56,765 nucleotides of DNA from WVZL01 sp041862375 (GTDB taxonomy: Bacteria > Acidobacteriota > Aminicenantia > Aminicenantales > Aminicenantaceae), in contig JBGVTE010000142.1 in the NCBI GenBank assembly GCA_041862375.1, positions 1 to 56,765 of the forward strand. Reading direction: 5' to 3'. The notes beneath the pieces are model-generated. The model ran no database searches. It was given only the letters and a program-made list of their open reading frames with translations, and was not told the origin of the DNA. This document shows positions 34,545-42,566 of this stretch, piece after piece; the first letter of the stretch is position 1, and each line of letters opens with the position of its first letter. A program made the translations under genes and the position numbers.

Positions 34545-35912
34545 ATGGCTTCTGAAGTTCAATCGGAAAAAAGACAATTAAATCCTGAAAAGTTGATGTT
34601 TTGCATTCATACTTTTGGCTGTCAGATGAACGAGAATGATTCAGAACGTATTGGAGGAATTTTATCAAGTGTCGGTGCAAAAAAATCACATTCCCTCGAG
34701 GAAAGCAATCTAATAATTATCAATACCTGCGCTGTGAGGAAAAAATCTGAAGAAAAGCTCTTTTCACTTTTGGGACGTCTTGCTCAATTAAAAAAGAGAA
34801 AGAATGTAGTAATTGGTGTCGTTGGATGTGTTGCTCAACTCTACCAGTCAAAAATTTTGGAAAGAAATTTATCTGTAGATTTTGTCCTGGGTCCCTGCAA
34901 TTACAAGGACATCGCGCAAGTTGTACTCAAGCACTATGGTGAAAAGTTGCTTTCCACAAGCTGGAGCCGCAAATGGGAAGAAGCTCCCTTTGAGCATATG
35001 TTTAGAGAGAGTGACGCTAGTGCTTATGTAACAATCATGGAAGGATGTGATAACTTCTGTTCTTACTGTATAGTTCCTTTTACAAGAGGCCGAGAAAGGT
35101 GCAGGCCTTTTAAGTATATTATCCAGGAAATCAATGAGTTAGCTTCTAAAGGATACAAGGAAATTCAATTACTTGGTCAAAATGTAAATTCCTACAGAGA
35201 TCCCTCCTCTGGCATAGACTTTTCCAGACTCATAAAAGAGGTTAATAAAGTTGAAGGATTAGAATGGTTTCGGTTTATAACTTCCCATCCAAAAAATTTC
35301 ACACCTGATATAGCTTTAGCTATAAAGAAAGCAGATAAATTCTGTCATCAGCTTCATCTCCCATTACAATCCGGGTCATCTTCTGTATTAAAGAGCATGA
35401 ACAGGAATTATACAGCTGAGGAATATCTAGATAAAATAGCTCTCCTACGTAACATTTTGCCTGATATTAGTTTAAGTACCGATATTATCGTCGGATTCCC
35501 TGGGGAGACAGAAAAGGAATTCCAAGAAACTCTACGTGCATTAAAAGAAGTCCGTTATACGAATATTTTTTCTTTTCGCTATTCACCCCGTCCGCTAACT
35601 GCAGCCTCTCGAATGAAAGACGATATTCCCTTCGAAGTAAAAAAGAGAAGACTCATTGAAGTTCAAGAGCTTCAAAAAAGAATCCAATTAGAGGATAACA
35701 AAAATCATGTAGGAAAGGTAATGAAAGTTCTATGTCTTGGCAAAAGCAAAAAAAATGCTCACATTTATTCTGGCCGCAATGAGAGTTACCAAGTTGTGAA
35801 TTTTAAATCAAGTAAAGACTTAAGAGGTGAATTCACAGATGTACTTATCACAGCTTGTGGCCCCCATAGTCTCCAAGGAAAAGTTGTTAAAAGATACAAT
35901 AAAAGCTTCTAG
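34545..35912 (+). CDS. miaB: tRNA-2-methylthio-N6-dimethylallyladenosine synthase MiaB
   Basis: The 455-residue radical-SAM methylthiotransferase has the three N-terminal cysteines of the auxiliary cluster (Cys26 in TFGCQMNENDSER, Cys62 in NTCAVR, Cys95 in VVGCVAQ). The radical-SAM motif is CDNFCSYC (Cys168, Cys172, Cys175), followed by VPFTRGRERCRP, and a TRAM domain completes the C-terminus. It adds a methylthio group to isopentenyl-A37 of tRNAs reading UNN codons. The first 18 residues are not conserved and no ribosome site precedes the ATG; a start nearer residue 18 is possible. Its end overlaps by four bases with the convergent PepSY-like gene. Confidence 0.95.
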   Translation: MASEVQSEKRQLNPEKLMFCIHTFGCQMNENDSERIGGILSSVGAKKSHSLEESNLIIINTCAVRKKSEEKLFSLLGRLAQLKKRKNVVIGVVGCVAQLYQSKILERNLSVDFVLGPCNYKDIAQVVLKHYGEKLLSTSWSRKWEEAPFEHMFRESDASAYVTIMEGCDNFCSYCIVPFTRGRERCRPFKYIIQEINELASKGYKEIQLLGQNVNSYRDPSSGIDFSRLIKEVNKVEGLEWFRFITSHPKNFTPDIALAIKKADKFCHQLHLPLQSGSSSVLKSMNRNYTAEEYLDKIALLRNILPDISLSTDIIVGFPGETEKEFQETLRALKEVRYTNIFSFRYSPRPLTAASRMKDDIPFEVKKRRLIEVQELQKRIQLEDNKNHVGKVMKVLCLGKSKKNAHIYSGRNESYQVVNFKSSKDLRGEFTDVLITACGPHSLQGKVVKRYNKSF

Positions 35913-36250
35913 CTTTCTTCATTTTTCTTTAGAAATTTTTGATATTCGCTCATGAGAATATTTCTTAAATAATACCTCTTTATTACTCTTCCACTTTTTG
36001 AATCTACCTCTATAAGAGCTATATTTGCCATATCTCCTTTATCCTTATGAGAATTTTTAGTTTTCTCAATGATCTCTATTTTCCAGGAATACCCCCGATT
36101 ACTCTTAGATATCCATCGATTAGAAGACACCTCAGGGTTTTGCTCAGGTTGAGAAAAATTTGACATAATAAAGTAACTAGTTTTTGTATCTTCAAGAGCT
36201 ATCTGCAGAGCTCTGGATGACGTAATAGGAACTGTTAATTTCTTTCCCAA
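35909..36250 (-). CDS. Small PepSY-like protein, unknown function
   Basis: The 113-residue protein has a helix-strand pattern seen in PepSY-like domains: an N-terminal helix (SSRALQIALEDTK), a strand pair (YSWKIEIIEK) and the ending motif ANIALIEVDSKSGRVIKRYYL, in which VDxxxGxV is typical. No signal peptide is apparent. It converges on miaB with a four-base overlap, and the upstream region has no clear promoter. PepSY-type domains are thought to modulate proteases or bind metals, but no function is assigned here. It may be cytoplasmic and lineage-specific. Confidence 0.6.
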   Translation of the reverse strand: MGKKLTVPITSSRALQIALEDTKTSYFIMSNFSQPEQNPEVSSNRWISKSNRGYSWKIEIIEKTKNSHKDKGDMANIALIEVDSKSGRVIKRYYLRNILMSEYQKFLKKNEES

Positions 36251-36417
36251 GAGTCGATTCCTTTATAGAAATTATTTTTATATTGATACCGTAACAATTT
36301 TCCTTATGAATGACATAATGCAAATTTCAGGCCAATCTGGCTCAAAGGTTTTTTCTTTCGAATTCAATAAGTTACAGATTTTAAATAGAATTTCTGAGGA
36401 ATATCTCTCAAGGATGG

Positions 36418-36495
36418 TGGCACATTTTGTGCCTTGATCTAAAACTAATTGGATTTCAATAGGTTAATAGAATTTACAAGGCACAAATTGTGTCA
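36418..36495. repeat. Imperfect 19-base inverted repeat with a 40-base spacer
   Basis: The arm at 36418-36436 (TGGCACATTTTGTGCCTTG) and the reverse complement of the arm at 36477-36495 (TGACACAATTTGTGCCTTG) agree at 17 of 19 positions. Each arm is itself nearly palindromic around GGCACA/TGTGCC. The layout could be the ends of a tiny MITE-like element. The left arm also fits a sigma-54 -24/-12 promoter (GG, ten bases, GC) with one mismatch in the -12 box. Neither reading is proven. Confidence 0.55.
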
Positions 36496-36620
36496 TAAAC
36501 TTGCTTTTCCTCCCGCGCTCAGCATTCAAACGTTTTTTATTCCCACATTTTGGGTTAAGCTTCATTATCCATGTTACGCCAGAGGCTAGATTCTTGCTTT
36601 CGGCTTCCATTCCTGATGAA

Positions 36621-36672
36621 GCCTGACCCCAGGCTCGCTGGGACAAAACGAGTGTGCCTTAAAGCCTCATAC
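36621..36672 (+). repeat. Dispersed GC-rich hairpin repeat, copy 1
   Basis: From TCGCTGGG onward, 32 of 39 bases match the reverse complement of the element at 56686-56741, including CAAA, CGAG, GTGCCTT and AAGCC blocks in the same order without gaps. Both copies begin with GCCTRAC shortly before. CTCG and CGAG can pair around the loop. GC content is well above the surroundings. The same frame gives a similar peptide in both copies (SLGQ, E, A, KP), so an old coding origin is possible. Confidence 0.65.
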
Positions 36673-36802
36673 CTCCTCTCTAATGATTGCTTCAGCTCTC
36701 ATAACGAAAAAAGATGCTTACTATATGTCCATAAAAATTGCAAAACAGTACATTTTATGCTATACATCGTGCTTAAAAAATTATTTTGTTTTAGGCAGAA
36801 CA

Positions 36803-38767
36803 ATGTCACTACTTAACTTAATTCCCTACTCCTTTATTTTTGGCATTTTTGGACTGTTCTTTGCTCTTTTCCTGTATTTTTTGATTAAAAGATACCCAAA
36901 AGGTACAAAAATAATGGAGGAAATTTCTGAAGCAGTACACTCTGGAGCTATGATATTTTTAAGAAGAGAATACAGTTACATATCAATTTTTATTGTTATT
37001 CTCTTTCTTATTCTATGGAAGTTTTTCTCTATTTACACCAGTCTTGCTTTCTTCACAGGAGCAAGTTGTTCTATGCTTGCTGGTTTTATAGGGCTTAAAG
37101 GATCAACAAGGTCTGCAGTCAGGTCTACCCAAGGAGCAATACATGGTGGAACTCCAGAAGCTCTGACAATTGCTTTCTTTGGGGGCTCTATAATGGGAAT
37201 CTCTGTAGCAGCGCTAGGAGTTGCAGGAATATGTCTTTTCTATCTTTTCACAAAGGATCCTAAAATAATTAACGGCTTTGCTATGGGGGCCAGTTCTATT
37301 GCTCTTTTTGCTCGAGTGGGAGGTGGAATATATACCAAAAGTGCCGATGTAGGAGCGGATTTAGTCGGAAAAGTAGAAGCAGGTATCCCCGAAGATGATC
37401 CCCGAAATCCAGGAGTCATCGCCGATAATGTAGGCGATAATGTTGGTGATACAGCAGGCATGGGTGCTGATCTGTTTGAATCTTATGCGGGATCAGTAAT
37501 AGCCTCCATGGCACTTGGCTCAACCTTGACTCCTGCTTTAAACCATATGTCTCTCCCCTTGCTTTTAATTGTAGTTGGCCTTGTTTCTTCAGTTATAGGT
37601 GTTTTTTCTATAAATATCTTAAAGCACACAAATCCACAGTCAGCGCTGAGGAACGCCATCTACATCAGCAACATACTATTTCTAGTAGGAGCTTTTTTCT
37701 CTGTAAAAATTATTCTTGGAAATATTAGACCTTTTTGGGCTGTTCTCAGCGGAATGATATCTGGAGTATTAATAGGATTGGAGAGCGAGTATTTTACTTC
37801 TGGTCCCCCTGTAAAAACTGTGGCCAAAACAGCACAAACTGGGAGTGCTCCCACGATCATAACAGGTTTGGCCATTGGTTTTCAAAGTACCATTCTTCCC
37901 CTCCTCACGATAGGTGCTACAATATTCATATCATACAGACTAGCTGGACTTTACGGAATTGCTCTTTCTGCGGTAGGAATGTTGGCCACTATCGGGATCG
38001 TGATGTCAACAGACTCTTACGGACCAATTGCGGATAATGCAGGTGGAATTGCAGAAATGTCTAAAGCAGGACCAGAGATACGAAAAATAACTGATAAGCT
38101 CGATGCTCTTGGTAACACTACAGCAGCAATAGGCAAGGGATTTGCTATAGGCTCAGCTGCCCTCACAGCTCTTGCTCTCTTTTCTGCTTACCAAAAAACA
38201 GCAAAATTGTCTTCTATTAGTTTAACGAATGTAGAAACTGTAATTGGACTCCTTATTGGAGCTCTCATGCCTTTCGTTATCGCTTCTTTAGCAATAAAAG
38301 CTGTAGGAAGGACTGCAAATAAGATGGTGGTAGAGATACGAAGGCAGTTTAGAGAAATAAAAGGATTAATGGAGGGCAAAGCAAAACCAGATTCTGATAG
38401 ATGCATAGATATTGTTACAAAAGGAGCGCTTGCTGAAATGATTTTGCCTGGTCTTCTAGCAATAATAACTCCTCTTCTTATCGGATTTATTATAGGGCCT
38501 GAATCCTTGGGTGGTTTTTTAGCAGGAGCAACAACCTCAGGCGTCCTCCTGGGTATATTTATGGTAAATGCAGGAGCTACTTGGGACAACGCAAAAAAAT
38601 GGATAGAAGAGGGAAACTTGGGAGGAAAGGGAACAGAAGTACATGCTGCAGCCGTTATTGGAGATACGGTAGGAGACCCTCTGAAAGATACTGCTGGCCC
38701 ATCCATGAATATTTTGATAAAGTTAATGGCAGTAGTAAGCCTTGTTTTTGCTCCCTTAATTATGTAA
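36803..38767 (+). CDS. hppA: Membrane pyrophosphatase (ion-pumping, K+-dependent type)
   Basis: The protein of 654 residues from this ATG has about 16 hydrophobic helices. It splits pyrophosphate to pump H+ or Na+ out of the cytoplasm. Substrate blocks are all present: DVGADLVGKVEAGIPEDDPR, NPGVIADNVGDNVGDTAGMG, TDSYGPIADNAGGIAEMSK, and near the end VIGDTVGDPLKDTAGPSMN. The segment LDALGNTTAAIGKGFAIGSA has Ala rather than Lys after GNTT, the mark of K+-dependent enzymes. Whether H+ or Na+ is carried cannot be decided by eye. The open frame extends 40 codons upstream, but the ATG at 36803 (MSLLNLIPYSF) gives the normal first helix. It stands alone before the nusA operon. Confidence 0.95.
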   Translation: MSLLNLIPYSFIFGIFGLFFALFLYFLIKRYPKGTKIMEEISEAVHSGAMIFLRREYSYISIFIVILFLILWKFFSIYTSLAFFTGASCSMLAGFIGLKGSTRSAVRSTQGAIHGGTPEALTIAFFGGSIMGISVAALGVAGICLFYLFTKDPKIINGFAMGASSIALFARVGGGIYTKSADVGADLVGKVEAGIPEDDPRNPGVIADNVGDNVGDTAGMGADLFESYAGSVIASMALGSTLTPALNHMSLPLLLIVVGLVSSVIGVFSINILKHTNPQSALRNAIYISNILFLVGAFFSVKIILGNIRPFWAVLSGMISGVLIGLESEYFTSGPPVKTVAKTAQTGSAPTIITGLAIGFQSTILPLLTIGATIFISYRLAGLYGIALSAVGMLATIGIVMSTDSYGPIADNAGGIAEMSKAGPEIRKITDKLDALGNTTAAIGKGFAIGSAALTALALFSAYQKTAKLSSISLTNVETVIGLLIGALMPFVIASLAIKAVGRTANKMVVEIRRQFREIKGLMEGKAKPDSDRCIDIVTKGALAEMILPGLLAIITPLLIGFIIGPESLGGFLAGATTSGVLLGIFMVNAGATWDNAKKWIEEGNLGGKGTEVHAAAVIGDTVGDPLKDTAGPSMNILIKLMAVVSLVFAPLIM

Positions 38768-38855
38768 TAAGAGAACTAAACTACAAGTTCAGTAGCTCTA
38801 CAATCTTCACTCCTCATATTTACCCTACATTTCTCATTTCACTCTGCATTCAGCT

Positions 38856-38948
38856 ATGAGATTCTATTATTTGATATTATTTCTTATTTTAGTTATAATT
38901 TTCGCCTCTTTTGATTCCTCAGAAATAAAATTGAGGCAACAAAGATGA
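38856..38948 (+). CDS. Candidate 30-residue membrane peptide overlapping the nusA start
   Basis: An ATG at 38856 opens a 30-codon frame whose TGA overlaps the nusA ATG (ATGA). The peptide is one strongly hydrophobic helix (MRFYYLILFLILVIIFASF) followed by a short charged tail (SEIKLRQQR). This is a plausible single-pass membrane peptide, and the stop/start overlap suggests translational coupling. There is no good ribosome site, and AT-rich sequence tends to produce hydrophobic frames, so it may be chance. In many bacteria rimP would occupy the place before nusA; it is absent here. Confidence 0.35.
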   Translation: MRFYYLILFLILVIIFASFDSSEIKLRQQR

Positions 38949-39976
38949 AGATAAACGTGTGGAATACTATATTGCAACTTAGCAAGGAGCGCGGAGTTGA
39001 AATAGATATAATCATTAAAGCAATCGAAGAGTCACTGAAAGTTGCCTCCCATAAATACTTTTCCAATAATGAAAAAGTAAATATTTTCTTCCGTCCTGAA
39101 AAAGGAGAGCTGAGAGTCTATACCATAAAGAAAATAACTGAAAATCCACAAGATTTATCTGCTGAGATTTCCCTCGAGGAGGCAAAGAAAATAGATAAAG
39201 AAGCCGAATTAGGAAAAGAAATTCAGATCAACCTCCCTTCTGAAACTTTGGGGCGTATTGCTGCTCAAGCGGCAAAGCAAGTTATTTTCCAGAAAGTTAG
39301 AGATGCTGAGCAAGAAAGAATCTACGGCATGTTTGCCCCACGAGTAGGAGAAATTATTACAGGCGTCTTGAGAAGATATGAAAATAATAAAAATTTAATA
39401 CTCGAAACTAATAAAGTAGATGTTCTACTGCCCAACCGAGAAAAATTGTTTAAAGATGAGTTTAAGAGAGGAGATAGAGTTAAAGCAGTGATTATCCAAG
39501 TCTCAAGAGGAGAAAGAGATCCTCAAGTGATTGTTTCCCGGAGCGATCCTAAATTCTTATCTAAACTCTTAGAATTAGAAGTCCCAGAAATAGCTAATGG
39601 AATAATCGAAATAAAAGATTTAGTCCGCCACCCTGGAGAAAGAGCTAAAGTTGCTGTAACAACCAACGAGGATGACATTGACCCTATTGGAGCTTGCATA
39701 GGGATTAAAGGGAACAGAATTTTATCTATCAGCAAAGAATTACAGGGAGAAAAAATTGATATTATTGAGTGGTCGCAAAATCCCATCTCCTATGCCAAAG
39801 CAGCTTTAAGTCCAGCAAAAGTGAGAAAGGTTTTTATTTTAGATAAAGAGGAGAAAAAATTACAGGCATTGGTCACTGAGGATCAGTATTCTTTAGCCAT
39901 TGGAAAAAAGGGAAACAATGTCAGGCTTGCTTCAAGACTCGTCGGATGGAAAATAGAAATAAAACAAGAAGAATAA
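38945..39976 (+). CDS. nusA: Transcription termination/antitermination factor NusA
   Basis: The 343-residue protein has the RNA-polymerase-binding N-terminal domain (VEIDIIIKAIEESLKVASHKY and beyond), an S1 domain (GEIITGVLRRYENNKNLILE) and tandem KH domains (DPIGACIGIKGNRILSISKEL; QYSLAIGKKGNNVRLASRLVGW). It lacks the C-terminal acidic repeats found in E. coli NusA, as is usual outside proteobacteria. A GAGG site lies 8 bases before the ATG. It begins a classic translation/transcription operon: nusA, infB, DUF503, rbfA, nrnA, truB. The rimP, ylxR and ribosomal-protein-like genes that often sit beside it are missing. Confidence 0.96.
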   Translation: MKINVWNTILQLSKERGVEIDIIIKAIEESLKVASHKYFSNNEKVNIFFRPEKGELRVYTIKKITENPQDLSAEISLEEAKKIDKEAELGKEIQINLPSETLGRIAAQAAKQVIFQKVRDAEQERIYGMFAPRVGEIITGVLRRYENNKNLILETNKVDVLLPNREKLFKDEFKRGDRVKAVIIQVSRGERDPQVIVSRSDPKFLSKLLELEVPEIANGIIEIKDLVRHPGERAKVAVTTNEDDIDPIGACIGIKGNRILSISKELQGEKIDIIEWSQNPISYAKAALSPAKVRKVFILDKEEKKLQALVTEDQYSLAIGKKGNNVRLASRLVGWKIEIKQEE

Positions 39977-39995
39977 ATCAAGAAATAGTTGTGCA

Positions 39996-41795
39996 ATGCA
40001 AGATCAAATTGAAAAGAAGAAAAATATGAAAAAGGAAAACTCTAAAAAAAAGCTTTCTACGACTCTTATTAAAGAAGGGACAAGCCTGAAAGAAATTGCT
40101 GAAGTTTTAGATATTAAAACGAAATATCTCATCGAAAAATTAATCGCAACGGGTTTTAGCTTAAGCGTTAATGATCTCATAACCCAATCCATTGCAGACG
40201 AAATTTCTAAGGAATTCAATCTTCAGATAGAATTGATTTCTGTTGAAAAAGAATTTCTCCTCGAGGCAAAACGTAAAAAAGAAGAAATTGTTTCAAGACC
40301 TCCAGTAGTTTCTGTTATGGGTCACGTAGATCATGGAAAGACAACTCTGCTTGATGCTATAAGAGAATCGAATATTGTAGGGAGAGAGGCAGGTGGAATC
40401 ACTCAGCACATAGGAGCTTATAGAATTTTTCATAAAAATCGTCCAATCACTTTCATCGACACTCCAGGCCATGAAGCTTTCACTCAACTGAGAGCTCGGG
40501 GAGCAAAGCTAACAGATATAGTTATCCTGGTTGTAGCTGCCGATGATGGCGTTATGCCTCAAACCGTTGAAGCTATCCATCACGCAAAAGCAGCAAATGT
40601 TCCAATAATGGTTGCCATAAACAAAATTGATAAAGCAGAAGCAGATATTGATAAAGTTAAACAGCAGTTATCAAAAGAAGGATTGCTCGTAGAAGACTGG
40701 GGAGGAGATGTTGTCAGTATAGAAGTATCAGCTAAAGAAAAAACGAACATCAATGAACTTCTCGAGATGATTCTTCTCCTGAGCGATGTCATTGAAATTA
40801 AGGCATATCCTAAAGTAAAGGCTCAAGGCGCTATCTTGGAAGCCCGTTTGGATTCAAAAAAAGGCCCAATAGCCACGGTAATCATCCAACATGGCAATCT
40901 TAATCTAGGAGAAGCTTTTATTTCTGGCTCTACTTACGGAAAAGTCAGAGCCCTCTTTGATGAAAATGGAAAGATATTAAAGAAAGCTGAGCCATCTGTA
41001 CCTGCTGAAGTGCTTGGCTTCTCAGATGTCCCCTTTGCTGGCGATATTTTCCAAGTAATCTCAGACCTGGATAAAGCGAAACAGATTGCTTCTCACCGTC
41101 TCTCTCATTTAAAAAAAGACATATCTCCAAGACCAGAACATCTTACTCTGAATGATTTATTTAAAAAAATAGAAGAAGATGAGACAAAAGAACTTCCTCT
41201 GATTATTAAAGCTGATGTCCAAGGCTCAATAGAAGTTCTTGCGGATATACTTCCTTCCTTGAGTACCGATAAAGTTAAAATAAAAATCGTTCACTCTGCT
41301 ACAGGAAACATCACAGAGTCAGATGTACTCTTAGCTTCTGCTTCTAATGCAATTATTATTGGTTACAATAATAAACCTAATCACAAAATAATTGAGCTGG
41401 CTAAAGAAGAAGAGGTTGAATTAAGGACGTACAACGTTATCTACCATTTGACTGATGATATAAAGAAAGCATTAGAAGGACTCCTTGAACCTGCATTAAA
41501 GGAAACGTACTTAGGAAGAGCTGAAATAAGAAGGATTTTTAGTATATCAAGAGTGGGGACAATAGCTGGTTGTTTAGTAGTAGATGGGAAAATCACGAGG
41601 AATGCCGAGTTCAGGATAATTAGAAATGACGAGGTTATACATCAAGGAAAAATATCATCCTTGAAACATCTCAAGTCTAATGTTGCTGAAGCAAGAAAGG
41701 ATTATGAATGTGGGATCGGACTAGAGAAATTTAGCGATATCCAAGAAGGCGATATAATAGAAGCTTTTATAACTGAAAAAGTCAAGCAAGAATAA
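39996..41795 (+). CDS. infB: Translation initiation factor IF-2, short N-terminus
   Basis: The 599-residue GTPase delivers initiator tRNA to the ribosome. G1 GHVDHGKT (residues 109-116), G3 DTPGHEAFTQLRARG and G4 NKIDKAE are intact. The later domains II-IV follow with KADVQGSIEVL and the C-terminal VGTIAGCLVVDGKITR blocks. The N-terminal extension is only about 100 residues, holding one IF2_N-like module (EIAEVLDIKTKYLIEKLIATG). Many bacterial IF-2 proteins are considerably longer there. It is 19 bases after nusA. The start could be the ATG at 39996 or the Met a few codons later (residue 11). Confidence 0.96.
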   Translation: MQDQIEKKKNMKKENSKKKLSTTLIKEGTSLKEIAEVLDIKTKYLIEKLIATGFSLSVNDLITQSIADEISKEFNLQIELISVEKEFLLEAKRKKEEIVSRPPVVSVMGHVDHGKTTLLDAIRESNIVGREAGGITQHIGAYRIFHKNRPITFIDTPGHEAFTQLRARGAKLTDIVILVVAADDGVMPQTVEAIHHAKAANVPIMVAINKIDKAEADIDKVKQQLSKEGLLVEDWGGDVVSIEVSAKEKTNINELLEMILLLSDVIEIKAYPKVKAQGAILEARLDSKKGPIATVIIQHGNLNLGEAFISGSTYGKVRALFDENGKILKKAEPSVPAEVLGFSDVPFAGDIFQVISDLDKAKQIASHRLSHLKKDISPRPEHLTLNDLFKKIEEDETKELPLIIKADVQGSIEVLADILPSLSTDKVKIKIVHSATGNITESDVLLASASNAIIIGYNNKPNHKIIELAKEEEVELRTYNVIYHLTDDIKKALEGLLEPALKETYLGRAEIRRIFSISRVGTIAGCLVVDGKITRNAEFRIIRNDEVIHQGKISSLKHLKSNVAEARKDYECGIGLEKFSDIQEGDIIEAFITEKVKQE

Positions 41796-41817
41796 TCTTT
41801 TACACTAAGAAAATTCA

Positions 41818-42099
41818 ATGATTATCGGATTTCTCTCTTTGGAAGTTTACTTTCCTTATTCCCATTCATTAAAGGAAAAGAGAAAAATACTTAAAAGCTT
41901 TAAAGATAGAATCAAGAATAAATTCAATATTGCTTTTGCTGAACTGGATTATCAGGACAAATGGCAAAGAACAAAAATTGGATTAGTAACACTAAACAGC
42001 AATAAAAAACTTGTTGAGTCATTATTCTGTAAAATAATGGCTGATGCAGAAAAATACATAGAAGGCGAGATTATTGACTCTCAAATTCATTATTTTTAG
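41818..42099 (+). CDS. DUF503 (YlxP-like) protein
   Basis: The 93-residue protein matches the DUF503 family: it opens with MIIGFLSLEVYFPYSHSLKEKR and continues RKILKSFKDRIKNKFNIAFAELDYQDKWQ. Members sit between infB and rbfA in many bacteria, as here (22 bases after infB), and are thought to act in ribosome maturation or translation, but no biochemical role is established. Length is typical. A gap of 119 bases without a visible terminator separates it from rbfA. Confidence 0.9.
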   Translation: MIIGFLSLEVYFPYSHSLKEKRKILKSFKDRIKNKFNIAFAELDYQDKWQRTKIGLVTLNSNKKLVESLFCKIMADAEKYIEGEIIDSQIHYF

Positions 42100-42218
42100 A
42101 AGACGCAACAAAATACTTTTCTCGTATTTGTCACTCTTTAAGCATCACTTCTATACAGGATTAAATTAAGAAGTAATATCGCCAAGAAGAGCATATAAAT
42201 ACATTTGTTAGAAAAAAT

Positions 42219-42566
42219 ATGAGTAGCCGAAGACAAAAAAGAATTGCTAGCTTAATAAAGGAAGAATTAAGCCGCCTTCTTATTGAAGGATTCCAGAGTA
42301 CATTTTCTGGTTTGATCACTATAACCAGAGTAGAAATGAGCAATGACTTGAACACTGCCTATGTGTATGTCAGCTTTTTTGAGAAAGAAAAAATTGAAGA
42401 CGTTCTTGAACTGCTTGAGAAGAGAAAGGGATTTCTGAGAAAATCTATTGCCTCTAGAGTGAAATTAAAGTATAATCCCAAGCTAATTTTTTCTCTAGAT
42501 AGAACCCTAGATTACGATGAAAAAATAGAAAAACTATTGAAATTAGCCAGGAAAAATGAGAATTGA
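42219..42566 (+). CDS. rbfA: Ribosome-binding factor A
   Basis: The 115-residue protein matches RbfA, which assists maturation of the 30S subunit, especially the 16S 5' end and cold adaptation. It begins SSRRQKRIASLIKEELSRLL and contains GLITITRVEMSNDLNTAYVYVS, the strand-helix-strand of its KH-like fold. The C-terminal part (RKSIASRVKLKYNPKLIFSLDRTLDYDEKIEKLL) is also typical. The end overlaps the start of nrnA by 11 bases, implying coupled translation. The preceding gap lacks a strong ribosome site. Confidence 0.93.
   Translation: MSSRRQKRIASLIKEELSRLLIEGFQSTFSGLITITRVEMSNDLNTAYVYVSFFEKEKIEDVLELLEKRKGFLRKSIASRVKLKYNPKLIFSLDRTLDYDEKIEKLLKLARKNEN

Larger units (their letters stand above)
36251..36802. 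other. Intergenic stretch of about 550 bases with repeats, before the pyrophosphatase gene
   Basis: No gene is supported. It contains two notable structures: a 19-base imperfect inverted repeat at 36418-36495, and the GC-rich hairpin repeat at 36621-36672 that recurs at the right end of the window. The frame of the pyrophosphatase is open back to 36683, but that extension is rich in Cys and Lys and resembles no known N-terminus. The promoter is not clear. Confidence 0.6.

Noticed and set aside
36683..36802. A 40-residue N-terminal extension of the pyrophosphatase
   Set aside because: Cys- and Lys-rich, no ribosome site, overlaps repeat-containing DNA, and the family starts at the first helix seen from 36803.
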